Below, one piece after another: positions 16,346 through 25,711 of a stretch of DNA of 56,535 bases. Numbering within the stretch: the stretch's first letter is position 1; the number at the start of each line of letters is the position of its first letter. A program made the position numbers and the translations under genes. The DNA is from RGIG4608 sp045651165 (lineage in GTDB: Bacteria > Bacillota > Clostridia > Oscillospirales > CAG-272), in contig JAZRRX010000036.1 in NCBI GenBank assembly GCA_045651165.1, positions 1-56,535 of the forward strand, read 5' to 3'. A model generated the notes under the pieces. That model had not been told where the DNA came from, did no database searches, and was given only the letters and a program-made list of their open reading frames with translations.

Positions 16346-18004
16346 TTACTTTTTGGGGAAAGAATCTTTAAGACCAACTACGCGATTGAATGTGTTTTCG
16401 TACTTTGAATCCTTGCAATAGTAACCATCACGAACGAACTGGAACTTATCTCCTGCTTTTGCTTCAAGGAGGGATGGCTCAACCTTACAATGCTCAACCT
16501 TGATAAGAGAATTGGGGTTAAGATAATCATTATAAGTCTTGTCCTCGGGAATATCGTTTGTATTTTCGATTGTGAAGAGGTTATCGTAAAGCATAAGAGT
16601 TGCTTCTTCGCAATATTTTGCAGACAACCAGTGGATTGTACCTTTAATCTTTCTGCCGTCTATGGGCATACCGTTTCTTGTTTCAAGGTCGGCTGTGCAG
16701 TGAATTTCCTTAACTGTACCATCTTCATTTTTGATGATTTCGTTGCACTTAACGATGTAAGATCCCATCAAACGAACCTCACCATCGGGTTTCATGCGGA
16801 AGAATTTTGAAGGTGGAACTTCTGCAAAGTCGCTCTCATCGATGTAAAGCTCGCGAGTGAATGCAACCTCTCTTGTTCCTGCTCCCTCAACGGAAGGATT
16901 GTTAGGAACTTCAAAGTATTCAACCTTATCTTCGGGATAGTTTGTAACTACAACCTTAATGGGATTTTTAACACAAATACGTCTATTTGCAGTTGCATTA
17001 AGTTCTTCTCTGATGCAATGCTCAAGCATTTCGATGTCAACAAGTGAGTTTGCTTTTGCAACACCTGCGTTTCTTACAAAATTGAAGATTGAAGAAGGTG
17101 TATAACCACGTCTACGGAGTGCGCAGATTGTGGGCAAACGGGGGTCATCCCAACCGTCAACCATATTGTTTTCAACAAGGTAACGAAGGTATCTTTTACT
17201 CATTACTGTGTGAGTAACATTAAGACGAGCAAATTCTCTCTGCTTGGGATTGGGCTTGTTGTCGATACCGATATTATTGATAACCCACTCGTAAAGAGGA
17301 CGGTGGTTTTCAAATTCAAGTGAGCAAAGTGAATATGTGATGCCCTCAAGCGCGTCCTGAATAGGATGAGCATAGTCGTAAAGGGGATAGATGCACCACT
17401 TATCACCCTGACGGTGATGTGATGTGTGAACTATTCTATAGATTGCAGGGTCACGCATGTTGATGTTGGGGGAAGCCATATCAATCTTTGCACGGAGTGT
17501 ATGTGTACCGTCTGCAAATTCACCATTTTTCATTCTTTCGAACAATTCAAGGTTTTCTTCAACAGTTCTATTACGATAGGGACTTTCCTTACCGGGCTGT
17601 GTAAGTGTGCCACGATATTCTCTCATTTCTTCAGCAGTGAGGTCGCAAACGTACGCCTTGCCGTCCTTGATGAGTTTAATTGCAAATTCATAGCACTTAT
17701 CAAAGTAGTCGGAGCCGTAGTAGATGCCACCGGAGGGGATTGCGCCGAGCCAATGAAGGTCTTCATAAATGGACTCAACGTATTCATTATCCTCTTTTGC
17801 GGGGTTTGTGTCATCGTAACGAAGATTGAACTGACCACCATACTTTTTAGCTGTTTCGTAGTTGATCATAATCGCCTTTGCAGAGCCGATATGGAGATAA
17901 CCATTGGGCTCAGGAGGGAAACGAGTTATAATCTTTATATCGGGATTTTCCTGTAAATCCGCATCGATGATATCATGTATAAAGTTAGAAGTGATTTCTG
18001 ACAT
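16346..18004 (-). CDS. glnS: Glutamine-tRNA ligase
   Basis: 552 residues, class I synthetase of the GlnRS type. It has RFPPEPNGYLHIGSAKA (HIGH box at 38-41), the DDTNPAKE loop, IYPLYDYAHPIQD, the KMSKS-like VMSKR, and a two-barrel anticodon-binding C-terminus. It attaches Gln directly to tRNA-Gln. It lies 17 bp after gltX in the same operon. Its presence suggests that the GatCAB indirect route is not needed for Gln in this organism, which cannot be confirmed from this window. Confidence 0.96.
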   Translation of the reverse strand: MSEITSNFIHDIIDADLQENPDIKIITRFPPEPNGYLHIGSAKAIMINYETAKKYGGQFNLRYDDTNPAKEDNEYVESIYEDLHWLGAIPSGGIYYGSDYFDKCYEFAIKLIKDGKAYVCDLTAEEMREYRGTLTQPGKESPYRNRTVEENLELFERMKNGEFADGTHTLRAKIDMASPNINMRDPAIYRIVHTSHHRQGDKWCIYPLYDYAHPIQDALEGITYSLCSLEFENHRPLYEWVINNIGIDNKPNPKQREFARLNVTHTVMSKRYLRYLVENNMVDGWDDPRLPTICALRRRGYTPSSIFNFVRNAGVAKANSLVDIEMLEHCIREELNATANRRICVKNPIKVVVTNYPEDKVEYFEVPNNPSVEGAGTREVAFTRELYIDESDFAEVPPSKFFRMKPDGEVRLMGSYIVKCNEIIKNEDGTVKEIHCTADLETRNGMPIDGRKIKGTIHWLSAKYCEEATLMLYDNLFTIENTNDIPEDKTYNDYLNPNSLIKVEHCKVEPSLLEAKAGDKFQFVRDGYYCKDSKYENTFNRVVGLKDSFPKK

Positions 18005-18021
18005 TGTATTTTCCTCTTGTA

Positions 18022-19707
18022 TTAAAATTTTTCAAGCATTGAGTTGATTCTTGCTATTGTTTCGTCATAGCCGATTATCTGCATAACTGTATAAAGGTCG
18101 GGGGCGTTTGTCTTGCCTGTAACGGCAACACGAATGAACATTGAAACATCTGCCACGTTACCGCCAAATGCCTCGGGATTTGCCTTATATTCCTTCATAT
18201 CAGCAGCAAAGCCAATCTTTGTTGCGATTTCCTTGATTTTTTCAAACCAAGTGTTCATATCGTCTTCGTAGCTATAGCTTTCCTTGAAAAGTTCAAGTGT
18301 TGACTTAATATCGTCTTTCTTGAAGTTTTCGGGATATTCCTCCTTGATTTCAAACAAGGGAGCAAAGAAGAAGCCCATATAATCCTTAGCATCTGACCAT
18401 TTTGCAAGGTCTTTTCTTGGCTTTTTGCCACCACGACCGATTGCAAGAATCTTTTTGGACATTTCCTCGTTTTCGCGAAGAAGTGTAGCAAATTCAGTAT
18501 CGAACTCTTGCGCCCAATCGAGCAATCTTTCATAAACGGTATCTGCATCCATTCTGGAGATTACGTTCTTTGAAACGTCTGTGAGCTTATTTATATCATA
18601 CAAACAACCTGAACTTGACATCTTCTTGAGTGAGAAGGGGAAGTCTGTGTATTTTTTATCGGGATTTTGCGCGTGCCAGTCCTCGTAGTTGGAGTTAAGA
18701 AGTGTCATAACGTATTCAACAACGCAATCCTTATCGTAGCCAAGCTCACGATAGTATTCCATATTAGAACCGAGGTCGCGCTTTGAAAATTTCTTCTTTG
18801 AACCGTTTTCACCCATTTGCATAATGGGTGAGATGTGCGCGTACTTGGGGAGCTTAAATCCAAGGTATCTAAAGAGCATAATGTGACGTGACAAGCTTGC
18901 ATACCATTCGTCGCCACGAATAACGTGAGTTGTACCCATAAGGTGATCGTCAATCGCGTGTGCAAAGTGATATGAGGGAACTCCGTCACTCTTCAAAAGC
19001 ACCTCGTCACGATCGTTCTCGGGCAATTCGCGGTCGCCTTTGATGAGGTCGGTGAATTTAATTTTCTTGTCGGGGTCACCGTCAGAGAGCATACGAAGAA
19101 CGAAGGGGTCACCATCTTCAAGGTGTGCCTTAACCTCATCAATTGTGAAGTTACGGTTTTTGAGCATTTCTTCTCTTTGCTCACCCTGATCCTCGTGCCA
19201 GTCTTTTGCCTTAACCTCTGCTTTTTTATCTATGGAATTGAGTGCTTCAAGTTCTTCTTTAGTTGTGAAAACGGGATATGCTTTACCTTCTTCAACAAGT
19301 TTTTTAGCAAAAACGTGATAGATGTCAACTCTATTTGACTGTTTGTAAGGGCCGTAGTTTCCACAGTCGGTGAGATTGCCGTTTTCGTCAAGAATAGCAC
19401 CTTCATCAAAATTGATTCCATAGTAGTTAAATGTCTTTATTAAACTTTCTGCCGCACCTGCAACCTCGCGCTTTGCGTCAGTGTCCTCAATACGAAGATA
19501 GAATACACCACCGCTTTGGTGAGCAAGACGCTCGCCAACGAGTGTGGGGAAGAGCCCACCGAAATGAACAAAACCCGTGGGACTTGGTGCAAAACGAGTT
19601 ACCTTTGCGCCTTCTGGAAGTTGACGTGCGGGATACTGTGCTTCAATTTCTTCTGGTGTTTTTGTTACATGTGGAAAAAGTAATTCTGCTAAAAGTTTGT
19701 AATCCAT
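18022..19707 (-). CDS. gltX: Glutamate-tRNA ligase
   Basis: 561 residues, somewhat long for GluRS, as in many Clostridia. TRFAPSPTGFVHFGG is the HIGH region (HFGG at 48-51), followed by LRIEDTDAKRE, SYHFAHAIDDHLM, HVIRGDEW and the KFSKRD form of KMSKS. It charges tRNA-Glu, which is also the substrate for tetrapyrrole synthesis. It lies 20 bp downstream of the MBL-fold gene and 17 bp upstream of glnS. Confidence 0.95.
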   Translation of the reverse strand: MDYKLLAELLFPHVTKTPEEIEAQYPARQLPEGAKVTRFAPSPTGFVHFGGLFPTLVGERLAHQSGGVFYLRIEDTDAKREVAGAAESLIKTFNYYGINFDEGAILDENGNLTDCGNYGPYKQSNRVDIYHVFAKKLVEEGKAYPVFTTKEELEALNSIDKKAEVKAKDWHEDQGEQREEMLKNRNFTIDEVKAHLEDGDPFVLRMLSDGDPDKKIKFTDLIKGDRELPENDRDEVLLKSDGVPSYHFAHAIDDHLMGTTHVIRGDEWYASLSRHIMLFRYLGFKLPKYAHISPIMQMGENGSKKKFSKRDLGSNMEYYRELGYDKDCVVEYVMTLLNSNYEDWHAQNPDKKYTDFPFSLKKMSSSGCLYDINKLTDVSKNVISRMDADTVYERLLDWAQEFDTEFATLLRENEEMSKKILAIGRGGKKPRKDLAKWSDAKDYMGFFFAPLFEIKEEYPENFKKDDIKSTLELFKESYSYEDDMNTWFEKIKEIATKIGFAADMKEYKANPEAFGGNVADVSMFIRVAVTGKTNAPDLYTVMQIIGYDETIARINSMLEKF

Positions 19708-19727
19708 AGTTTATGTTATCCTTTCGG

Positions 19728-20354
19728 TTATATTCCAAAATAATATTTGAGTTTTTGCGTTGCTGTTTTAAGAGTTGAGGATTCACCATGTCCCGAATAG
19801 AGCCAACGATTTTCACTCTCAGCCAAATTCGTTAGCATTTTAATGGAATTTTTAAGGGCATTAATATCTCCACCATAGAGGTCACATCTGCCAAAGCCTT
19901 CGGCAAAAATTGTGTCACCGGATAAAATGGAATCTCCTGTGTCATAACATACAGAACCCTTTGTGTGACCCGGTGTGTGCAAAACCTTGATTTGCTCATC
20001 ACCGAGTGTAATTATGTCACCATCGTGGAGCAAAACGTCAGCCGCCTCAACCGTGAAATCGTTGCCGGTGAATGTGCGATAAGCGTTTTTATCGGAATTT
20101 GTGAGCATTTCGTTGTCAAGTTCATGTATATAAAGGGGAGCACCTGTTTTATCTCTCAATTCTTGTGCGCGCCAAATGTGGTCAAAATGTCCGTGCGTAA
20201 GAAGTATTCCTTTCAAAGTAAGTCCATGCTCATTAAGTTTCGCCATTATCTTTTTTTCTGAAATTGAAGAGTCAATAACAAACGCTTCTTTTCCGTTGTG
20301 TACGATATAGCAATTTGAAGTAAACCCTATAGTAGGCAGGGAAATTATCTCCAT
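19728..20354 (-). CDS. Metallo-beta-lactamase-fold hydrolase (glyoxalase II-like)
   Basis: 208 residues. The THGHFDH metal-binding motif is near residue 56, with further ligands in HTPGHTKGS and LSGDTIF and a late YSGHGESS. The compact size and motifs match the hydroxyacylglutathione hydrolase-like subgroup common in Firmicutes; the substrate is uncertain. I chose the ATG at 20354, which has GGAGG 5 nt upstream, over an in-frame ATG 72 bp earlier. It is the first gene of the gltX-glnS-DUF1294 operon. Confidence 0.88.
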   Translation of the reverse strand: MEIISLPTIGFTSNCYIVHNGKEAFVIDSSISEKKIMAKLNEHGLTLKGILLTHGHFDHIWRAQELRDKTGAPLYIHELDNEMLTNSDKNAYRTFTGNDFTVEAADVLLHDGDIITLGDEQIKVLHTPGHTKGSVCYDTGDSILSGDTIFAEGFGRCDLYGGDINALKNSIKMLTNLAESENRWLYSGHGESSTLKTATQKLKYYFGI

Positions 20355-20384
20355 ATTTCCTCCAAAAAAATAAATAATCATATA

Positions 20385-20413
20385 ATTATAGCATAAAAAA
20401 ATAGAATTATCAA
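20385..20413 (-). promoter_or_regulatory. Promoter of the MBL-gltX-glnS operon
   Basis: Minus strand TTGATA (20408-20413), 17 bp, TATAAT (20385-20390). TTGATAAT occurs twice in direct orientation, 13 bp apart (20406-20413 and 20419-20426), covering and preceding the -35 element. Confidence 0.75.
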
Positions 20414-20541
20414 TAGTGATTATCAAAATATATTACCATTTTTTACTTGTTTCCTCGTCAATATAGTTAAATGTTGTGAAAAATACACAAAAAACGAACT
20501 TGATTTTCTACAGTCGGTGTTTATAAATATCAAAAAATCTA

Positions 20542-20570
20542 TTGAAAAATGAAGAAAAAATGTGTATAAT
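20542..20570 (+). promoter_or_regulatory. Promoter of the FusA2-type gene
   Basis: TTGAAA (20542-20547), 17 bp, TATAAT (20565-20570), about 110 bp upstream of the start codon, giving a leader of about 100 nt. Confidence 0.75.
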
Positions 20571-20649
20571 AGGTTTCAAGATGGAAAATAATTGCCCGAA
20601 ATATTAATTTTGGTTAATAATTTAGCATTTTACATACTAATTCGAAAGG

Positions 20650-20667
20650 GCTCGGCAAACGCCGGGC
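20650..20667 (+). promoter_or_regulatory. Hairpin abutting the ribosome binding site of the FusA2-type gene
   Basis: GCTCGGC (20650-20656) pairs with GCCGGGC (20661-20667) around an AAAC loop. The weak SD AAGG (20668-20671) begins on the next base and the ATG is at 20681. No T-run follows, so it is not a terminator. A translational role is inference. Confidence 0.4.
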
Positions 20668-20680
20668 AAGGTAAATTCCT

Positions 20681-22738
20681 ATGCAAAACATTGAAACAAA
20701 AAGAATCCGAAACGTGGCACTTTTGGGCCATAGTGGAAGTGGTAAAACCTCTCTTGCAGAAGCTCTTCTTCATGTAGCGGGCGCATCTGATAGATTTGGT
20801 AACATTACTGACGGTACAACAGTTTGTGACTACGATCCCGAAGAAATCAAGCGTGGTTTCTCACTCGCATCAAAGGTTGCTCCTTTTATGTGGAAGAACA
20901 CAAAAATCAACGTTCTTGACACACCCGGCTTCCTTGACTTCGTTGGTGAAGTAAAGCAGTCACTTCGTGTTGCTGATGCTGCACTTATTCTTGTTGACGG
21001 CAAAGCAGGTATCGAGGTTGGTACAGAGCTTGCTTGGGATAACGCTCAGGAGGCAGGACTTCCCACAGCATTCTTTATTAATAAATTCGACGATAACGAG
21101 GCAAGATTCGGTAGAGTTCTTGACTCTCTCCATGAAAAATTCGGTAAGAACATTTGTCCTTTGACAATTCCTATGGTTCAAGACGGCAAGGTTCTTGGTG
21201 CTATCGACCTCATTAAGCAGGAAGCTCACGTATTTAACGATAAGGGTCAGCATTCTATTCAGCCCGTTCCTGCAGAATCCGTTGAAGCTATGGAAAAATA
21301 CCGTGATATGCTCATGGAAGCAGTTGCTACAACCGATGAAGATTTGATGATGAAATACTTTGAGGGTGAAGATATTACTCCTATGGAAGCACTTAATGCA
21401 GTTCACGAGGGTGTTATCCACGGTGATATCGTTCCCGTTCTTTGTGGTGCAGCTACAAAGCTTTGGGGCGTTTGGACACTCCTTGACGTAATTGATGAAT
21501 CCTTCCCCAGACATACAGCAAAGGGAAGTGAACTTCTTGAAAGCGGAGATGAAAAGGAAATTGAACCCGAAGGTGAAACAGCTCTCTTCGTATTTAAGAC
21601 AGTATCTGACCCATTCGTTGGTAAGATGTCCTTCTTCAAGGTTATGAATGGTACTCTTAGAAAGGATATGCTCCTTAAGAATACTACAACCGATACAAAC
21701 GAAAAGATGTCCCACATCTATGTAATTAAGGGTAAGACTCAGACTGAAGTTGACATCCTTTGCTGTGGTGATATTGGTATGACAGCTAAGCTTGCTAATA
21801 CAAATACAGGTGATACACTTGCTTGGAATAGTGATATTCACTATGCAAGAACAACATATCCCGAGCCTTTCATGGCTCAGTCCATTTCTCCTCTTTCCAA
21901 GGGTGATGAAGATAAGATTTCTCTTGGCGTAACAAAGCTTTGCGAAGAGGATAAGACAATCAAGTTTGAGAACAATCCTGAAACACATCAGCTTGTTCTT
22001 TACGGTATGGGTGATATGCATATCTCCGTTATCGAAGCTAAGCTTAAGTCAAGATTTGGCGTATCCGTTAAACTTGATCTTCCCAAGATTGCTTACCGTG
22101 AAATGATTACAAAGAGAGTTCAGGTTCAGGGTAAACACAAGAAGCAGTCCGGTGGTCACGGTCAGTATGGTGACGTTAAGATTGAATTCTTCCCAGGTGA
22201 AGAAGAAGGTCTTACATTTACTGAATCTACAGTAGGTGGTTCAGTTCCCAAGAACTTCCATCCTGCAGTTCAGAAGGGTCTTGAAGACTCTATGAAGCGC
22301 GGTGTTTACGGTTACCCAGTAATCAAGCTTGCCGCTAACCTCTTTGATGGTTCTTACCACGACGTTGACTCTAACGAAATGTCCTTCAAGATGGCTGCAA
22401 ACCTTGCTTATAAGGAATGTATGAAGCTCGCTAACCCCGTTCTTCTTGAACCCGTTGGTGATCTTGCAGTAACAGTTCCCGAATCTTACGTTGGTGACGT
22501 TATGTCCAACCTTAATAAGAGACGTGGTAGCGTTATGGGTATGGATCCCGCTACTAAGCGTGGTTACACAACTATCAACGCAACAATTCCTAAGGCAGAA
22601 ATTCTTGACTATACAATCACTCTCCGTGCTATGACACAGGGTAGAGGTAGCTTCACATTCACAGAAACAGGCTATGAGCAGGTTCCTATGAATATTGCGA
22701 TGAAGATTAAAGAAGAAAACGCTGCTAACGAAGAATAA
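20681..22738 (+). CDS. Elongation factor G-like GTPase (FusA2 type)
   Basis: 685 residues, a translational GTPase with the full EF-G domain set. G1 is GHSGSGKT (16-23), followed by the DTPG and NKFD motifs, domain II, and the domain IV/V region with GHGQYGDVKIEF and FDGSYHDVDSNEMSF. The start RNVALLGHSGSGKTSLAEALL and the lack of the usual EF-G switch sequences place it in the EFG-II/FusA2 subgroup rather than the main factor. The role of this paralogue is poorly defined. The regular fusA (with rpsL/rpsG/tuf) would be elsewhere. It is monocistronic, and its codon usage looks optimised. Confidence 0.88.
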   Translation: MQNIETKRIRNVALLGHSGSGKTSLAEALLHVAGASDRFGNITDGTTVCDYDPEEIKRGFSLASKVAPFMWKNTKINVLDTPGFLDFVGEVKQSLRVADAALILVDGKAGIEVGTELAWDNAQEAGLPTAFFINKFDDNEARFGRVLDSLHEKFGKNICPLTIPMVQDGKVLGAIDLIKQEAHVFNDKGQHSIQPVPAESVEAMEKYRDMLMEAVATTDEDLMMKYFEGEDITPMEALNAVHEGVIHGDIVPVLCGAATKLWGVWTLLDVIDESFPRHTAKGSELLESGDEKEIEPEGETALFVFKTVSDPFVGKMSFFKVMNGTLRKDMLLKNTTTDTNEKMSHIYVIKGKTQTEVDILCCGDIGMTAKLANTNTGDTLAWNSDIHYARTTYPEPFMAQSISPLSKGDEDKISLGVTKLCEEDKTIKFENNPETHQLVLYGMGDMHISVIEAKLKSRFGVSVKLDLPKIAYREMITKRVQVQGKHKKQSGGHGQYGDVKIEFFPGEEEGLTFTESTVGGSVPKNFHPAVQKGLEDSMKRGVYGYPVIKLAANLFDGSYHDVDSNEMSFKMAANLAYKECMKLANPVLLEPVGDLAVTVPESYVGDVMSNLNKRRGSVMGMDPATKRGYTTINATIPKAEILDYTITLRAMTQGRGSFTFTETGYEQVPMNIAMKIKEENAANEE

Positions 22739-22752
22739 TTTTAAAAATATGC

Positions 22753-22782
22753 AGGCGGAGGTATCTCCGCCTGCTTTTTTCT
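22753..22782 (+). terminator. Terminator after the FusA2-type gene
   Basis: GCAGGCGGAG (22753-22762), GTAT loop, CTCCGCCTGC (22767-22776), TTTTTT. Confidence 0.92.
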
Positions 22783-22818
22783 TTTGACTAACAAATCAAA
22801 ATTTGAAGTACACAACTA

Positions 22819-22847
22819 TTGACAATGGTCTATACAAATGCTAAAAT
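22819..22847 (+). promoter_or_regulatory. Promoter of the methyltransferase-HAD-MATE operon
   Basis: TTGACA (22819-22824), 17 bp, TAAAAT (22842-22847), upstream of the gene at 22880. Confidence 0.75.
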
Positions 22848-22879
22848 AAATTGTAAATATAGAATAGGAGAAAATTATT

Positions 22880-23551
22880 ATGTCTGTGAAATTATTCATT
22901 CAAGCAATATTGAAATTTTTTCTCGGTGTAGTGCTTGTTGGCGCACTCATATTTTTGCCTGCTGGTACATTTAATTTTGTCGGTGGCTGGCTTTTGATGG
23001 GAATACTTTTCGTCCCAATGTTTTGTGCAGGAATTGTTATGATGATTAAAAATACTATGCTTCTTGCGAGTCGTCTTGATGCTAAAGAGAAAGAAAAAGA
23101 GCAGAGTATAGTTATAAAATTGAGCGGACTTATGTTTATTGCAGGATTTGTTCTTGCAGGACTTGATTTTCGCTTTGGATGGATTAGATTACCATTTGTG
23201 GTGAATATTTGCGCATCAGTTGTTTTTGTTATCGCATATTTGCTCTATGCTGAGGTATTGCGCGAAAACACATATCTTTCAAGAACAATAAAGGTTGTAG
23301 AGGGACAAAAAGTTATATCAACAGGACTTTATGGTATTGTTCGACATCCAATGTATTTTACAACAATTTTATTATTTTTAGCAATGCCATTGGTACTTGG
23401 CTCGTTGATTTCATTTGTAGTATTTTTAGCGTATCCTTTAATAATTGCATCTCGAATTAAAAATGAAGAAGAGGTGCTTATGCGCGAACTTGATGGATAT
23501 GAAGAATATAAGAAAAAAGTAAAATTTAGAATGATACCTTTTATTTGGTAA
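22880..23551 (+). CDS. Integral membrane methyltransferase (ICMT/PEMT-like)
   Basis: 223 residues with about five membrane helices. The C-terminal half carries the SAM-binding signature of isoprenylcysteine carboxyl methyltransferase and phospholipid methyltransferase relatives: GLYGIVRHPMYF, then a hydrophobic stretch, then RIKNEEEVLMRELDGYEEYKKKV. Bacterial members methylate lipids or small membrane substrates; the target is unknown. It leads an operon with a HAD phosphatase (13 bp gap) and a MATE transporter. Confidence 0.82.
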   Translation: MSVKLFIQAILKFFLGVVLVGALIFLPAGTFNFVGGWLLMGILFVPMFCAGIVMMIKNTMLLASRLDAKEKEKEQSIVIKLSGLMFIAGFVLAGLDFRFGWIRLPFVVNICASVVFVIAYLLYAEVLRENTYLSRTIKVVEGQKVISTGLYGIVRHPMYFTTILLFLAMPLVLGSLISFVVFLAYPLIIASRIKNEEEVLMRELDGYEEYKKKVKFRMIPFIW

Positions 23552-23564
23552 GGAGTTAGAATAT

Positions 23565-24269
23565 ATGAATTTTTTGTTTGACCTTTACGGCACTTTAGCC
23601 GATATAAAAACTGATGAGGAAATGCAATCTCTTTGGTATGGATTTGCTTGGCTCTTGGGTGAAAGTGACATTCAAAAGGTTAGGGACGAATATCTTTCAA
23701 TATGCAAAAGATATGCTGATGAACGTGCACACAAATTCGTTGAGTTTGATCTTTTGCGAGTTTTTGAGGAAATGGTTGAAAACCGAGGAGCTAATAAAGA
23801 AAAAGCAAAGATACTTGCAAGAGAATTTCGTCTTTTATCACGTCAAAAGCTCCGTTTGTTTCCCTATATAGTTGAAATTCTCACGGGACTTAAAGAGAGG
23901 GGAGCAGGTGTTTATCTTGTGTCTAATGCGCAAGCATGTTTCACAAAAGATGAACTTGACGAGCTTGGAATCACTCCACTTTTTGACGGTATTCTCATTT
24001 CAAGTGATGCAGGCGTAAAAAAGCCCGATCCTGAAATATTCGAGATAGCGTTTAAAAAGTTTAATTTAAACAAAGATGAATGCTTTTATATAGGAAATGA
24101 CCTTCATGATGATGTCCTTGGCGCATCAACTGCGGGACTTAAAACTGTATATATCGAAACAGAACAATCAGGAAAATATCCTAATCTTGATATTACTCCT
24201 AATTACGAGGTGAATACTCACGAAGAAATGAAAGAACTTCTCTATAGCTTGGCGGTAAATGAAAAATGA
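23565..24269 (+). CDS. HAD-superfamily hydrolase
   Basis: 234 residues. Motif I is DLYGTLAD (Asp6 as nucleophile, with Tyr in place of the usual Phe), motif II VSNAQ, motif III Lys in KKPDPEIF, and motif IV GNDLHDD. An alpha-helical cap lies between motifs I and II. It is probably a phosphatase for a small phosphorylated metabolite; the substrate is unpredictable. RBS AAGGAG. Its stop overlaps the MATE start by 4 bp (ATGA), so the two are co-translated. Confidence 0.9.
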   Translation: MNFLFDLYGTLADIKTDEEMQSLWYGFAWLLGESDIQKVRDEYLSICKRYADERAHKFVEFDLLRVFEEMVENRGANKEKAKILAREFRLLSRQKLRLFPYIVEILTGLKERGAGVYLVSNAQACFTKDELDELGITPLFDGILISSDAGVKKPDPEIFEIAFKKFNLNKDECFYIGNDLHDDVLGASTAGLKTVYIETEQSGKYPNLDITPNYEVNTHEEMKELLYSLAVNEK

Positions 24270-25669
24270 TTAGTGAAAAAGATATAAAAAGACGTGAAAG
24301 TATATTGAACGGCAATCTTTGGCGGACTATTATTAGCATTTGCGCACCAATTTTTTTGTATAATCTTTTTAATTCGTTTTATGCAATTATTGATGCTGTT
24401 GTTGTAGCAAAGATTGACCCAACAAGCGTCAGTGCCGTTGCATCACTTTCGCAAATTCAACATTTGCTGTCTTCTCTTGGCTCGGGACTTGCAGCGGGTG
24501 GTGGAATAATTGTTGCAAGATATTTTGGTGCGGGGGATATGGATAGAGCTCGCTTTAATTCAAATCAAACGATAGCTCTTTCAAATATAGTTATTGTGCT
24601 TTTGCTTTCTACCTGTGTGCCTCTTGCACTCCCAATAATGCGATTTTCCGGTGTTCCCGATGAGCTTATTAGTATTGGCACAAGCTATTTTATAGTGCAG
24701 ATAATAACACTTGCCTTTGTATTTTATAATAGTGTGTTTATGGCAATGCAAAAAGCCAAGGGCAATACTCAAATAATGTTTTGGCTTAACATATTTGTTA
24801 TGGTTATTAAACTCTCACTCTCCATTCTTTTTGTATGGGTAATGGAGCTTAGAGATATAGTTTGGGTAGCTGTTGCAACACTTATTGGTCAGATGATAAT
24901 GTTTGCAATTCTGCTTTCTATGATGCTAAAAAAAGATAATGTTTTTATCATCAAATTGGAGGAGTTTAAACTCAAAAAGAATGAAAGCAGGGAGATTTTG
25001 GCAATGTCCTTGCCAATTTTCTTGGGCAAATTTGTTTTTTCCTTTGGAAAGGTGAGCATCAATGCTATGTGTAAGGCATATGGTCCATTGGTTGTGGGTG
25101 CACTTGGCGTTTCAAACAATATAAATGGAATGGTTACAACACCTATAAATTCATTTGAAGAGGGAACTTCAACCATAATTAGCCAAAATATTGGAGCAAA
25201 GAACATAAAAAGAGCAATAAAAACTTTCAAATATACGTTTGTTTTAGCAACTTCACTTGGCATTGTAGGTTATATTCTTGTTAGATTTGTTTGTCAAGAC
25301 GCTATAATTGGACTCTATAATCAAAATAGTTCTGCCGATAATGCGGAGATGTTTTTGGCACTAATTAAAAGCATTCACCGTTACGATTCGCTTTCAATTT
25401 TAGCGCTTGCAGTTAACTCTGCCGTTCTTGGTGTTCTCTATGGATTTGGACAAACCAAAATGACCATGATACTCAATATTAGCCGAGTTTTTGTTTTCCG
25501 TATACCTGTTTTGTGGTATTTGCAAACGTTCCATAAAGAAATCGGGGCAGAAGCTGCGGGAATTTCAATGGGTATTAGTAATATCTGCATCGCTCTTGCA
25601 TCTTTAACTTGCTTAGGGATTTTCTTGCTTAGAATTAAGAAAAAGGGTTACGAAAATATCATTACATAA
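24266..25669 (+). CDS. MATE-family efflux transporter
   Basis: 467 residues, about twelve membrane helices in two related halves. It starts with NGNLWRTIISICAPIF and has the conserved N-half features AAGGGIIVARYFGAGD and a following SNQT segment, as in MATE/NorM proteins. These export cationic drugs or metabolites in exchange for Na+ or H+. It is the last gene of the operon and converges on a second, distantly related MATE gene across a shared terminator. Confidence 0.9.
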   Translation: MISEKDIKRRESILNGNLWRTIISICAPIFLYNLFNSFYAIIDAVVVAKIDPTSVSAVASLSQIQHLLSSLGSGLAAGGGIIVARYFGAGDMDRARFNSNQTIALSNIVIVLLLSTCVPLALPIMRFSGVPDELISIGTSYFIVQIITLAFVFYNSVFMAMQKAKGNTQIMFWLNIFVMVIKLSLSILFVWVMELRDIVWVAVATLIGQMIMFAILLSMMLKKDNVFIIKLEEFKLKKNESREILAMSLPIFLGKFVFSFGKVSINAMCKAYGPLVVGALGVSNNINGMVTTPINSFEEGTSTIISQNIGAKNIKRAIKTFKYTFVLATSLGIVGYILVRFVCQDAIIGLYNQNSSADNAEMFLALIKSIHRYDSLSILALAVNSAVLGVLYGFGQTKMTMILNISRVFVFRIPVLWYLQTFHKEIGAEAAGISMGISNICIALASLTCLGIFLLRIKKKGYENIIT

Positions 25670-25696
25670 AAAAGACCTCGCCGAGCGAGGTCTTTT
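25670..25696. terminator. Bidirectional terminator between two MATE genes
   Basis: AAAAGACCTCG (25670-25680), CCGAG loop, CGAGGTCTTTT (25686-25696). T-runs exist on both strands. Confidence 0.88.
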
Positions 25697-25711
25697 GTTA
25701 TATAAAATTAA

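Noticed and set aside
20960..22021. A 353-residue open frame antisense to the FusA2-type gene
   Set aside because: It lies wholly within a clearly coding GTPase, is Cys-rich with no domain, and has no SD. It is a shadow caused by codon bias.
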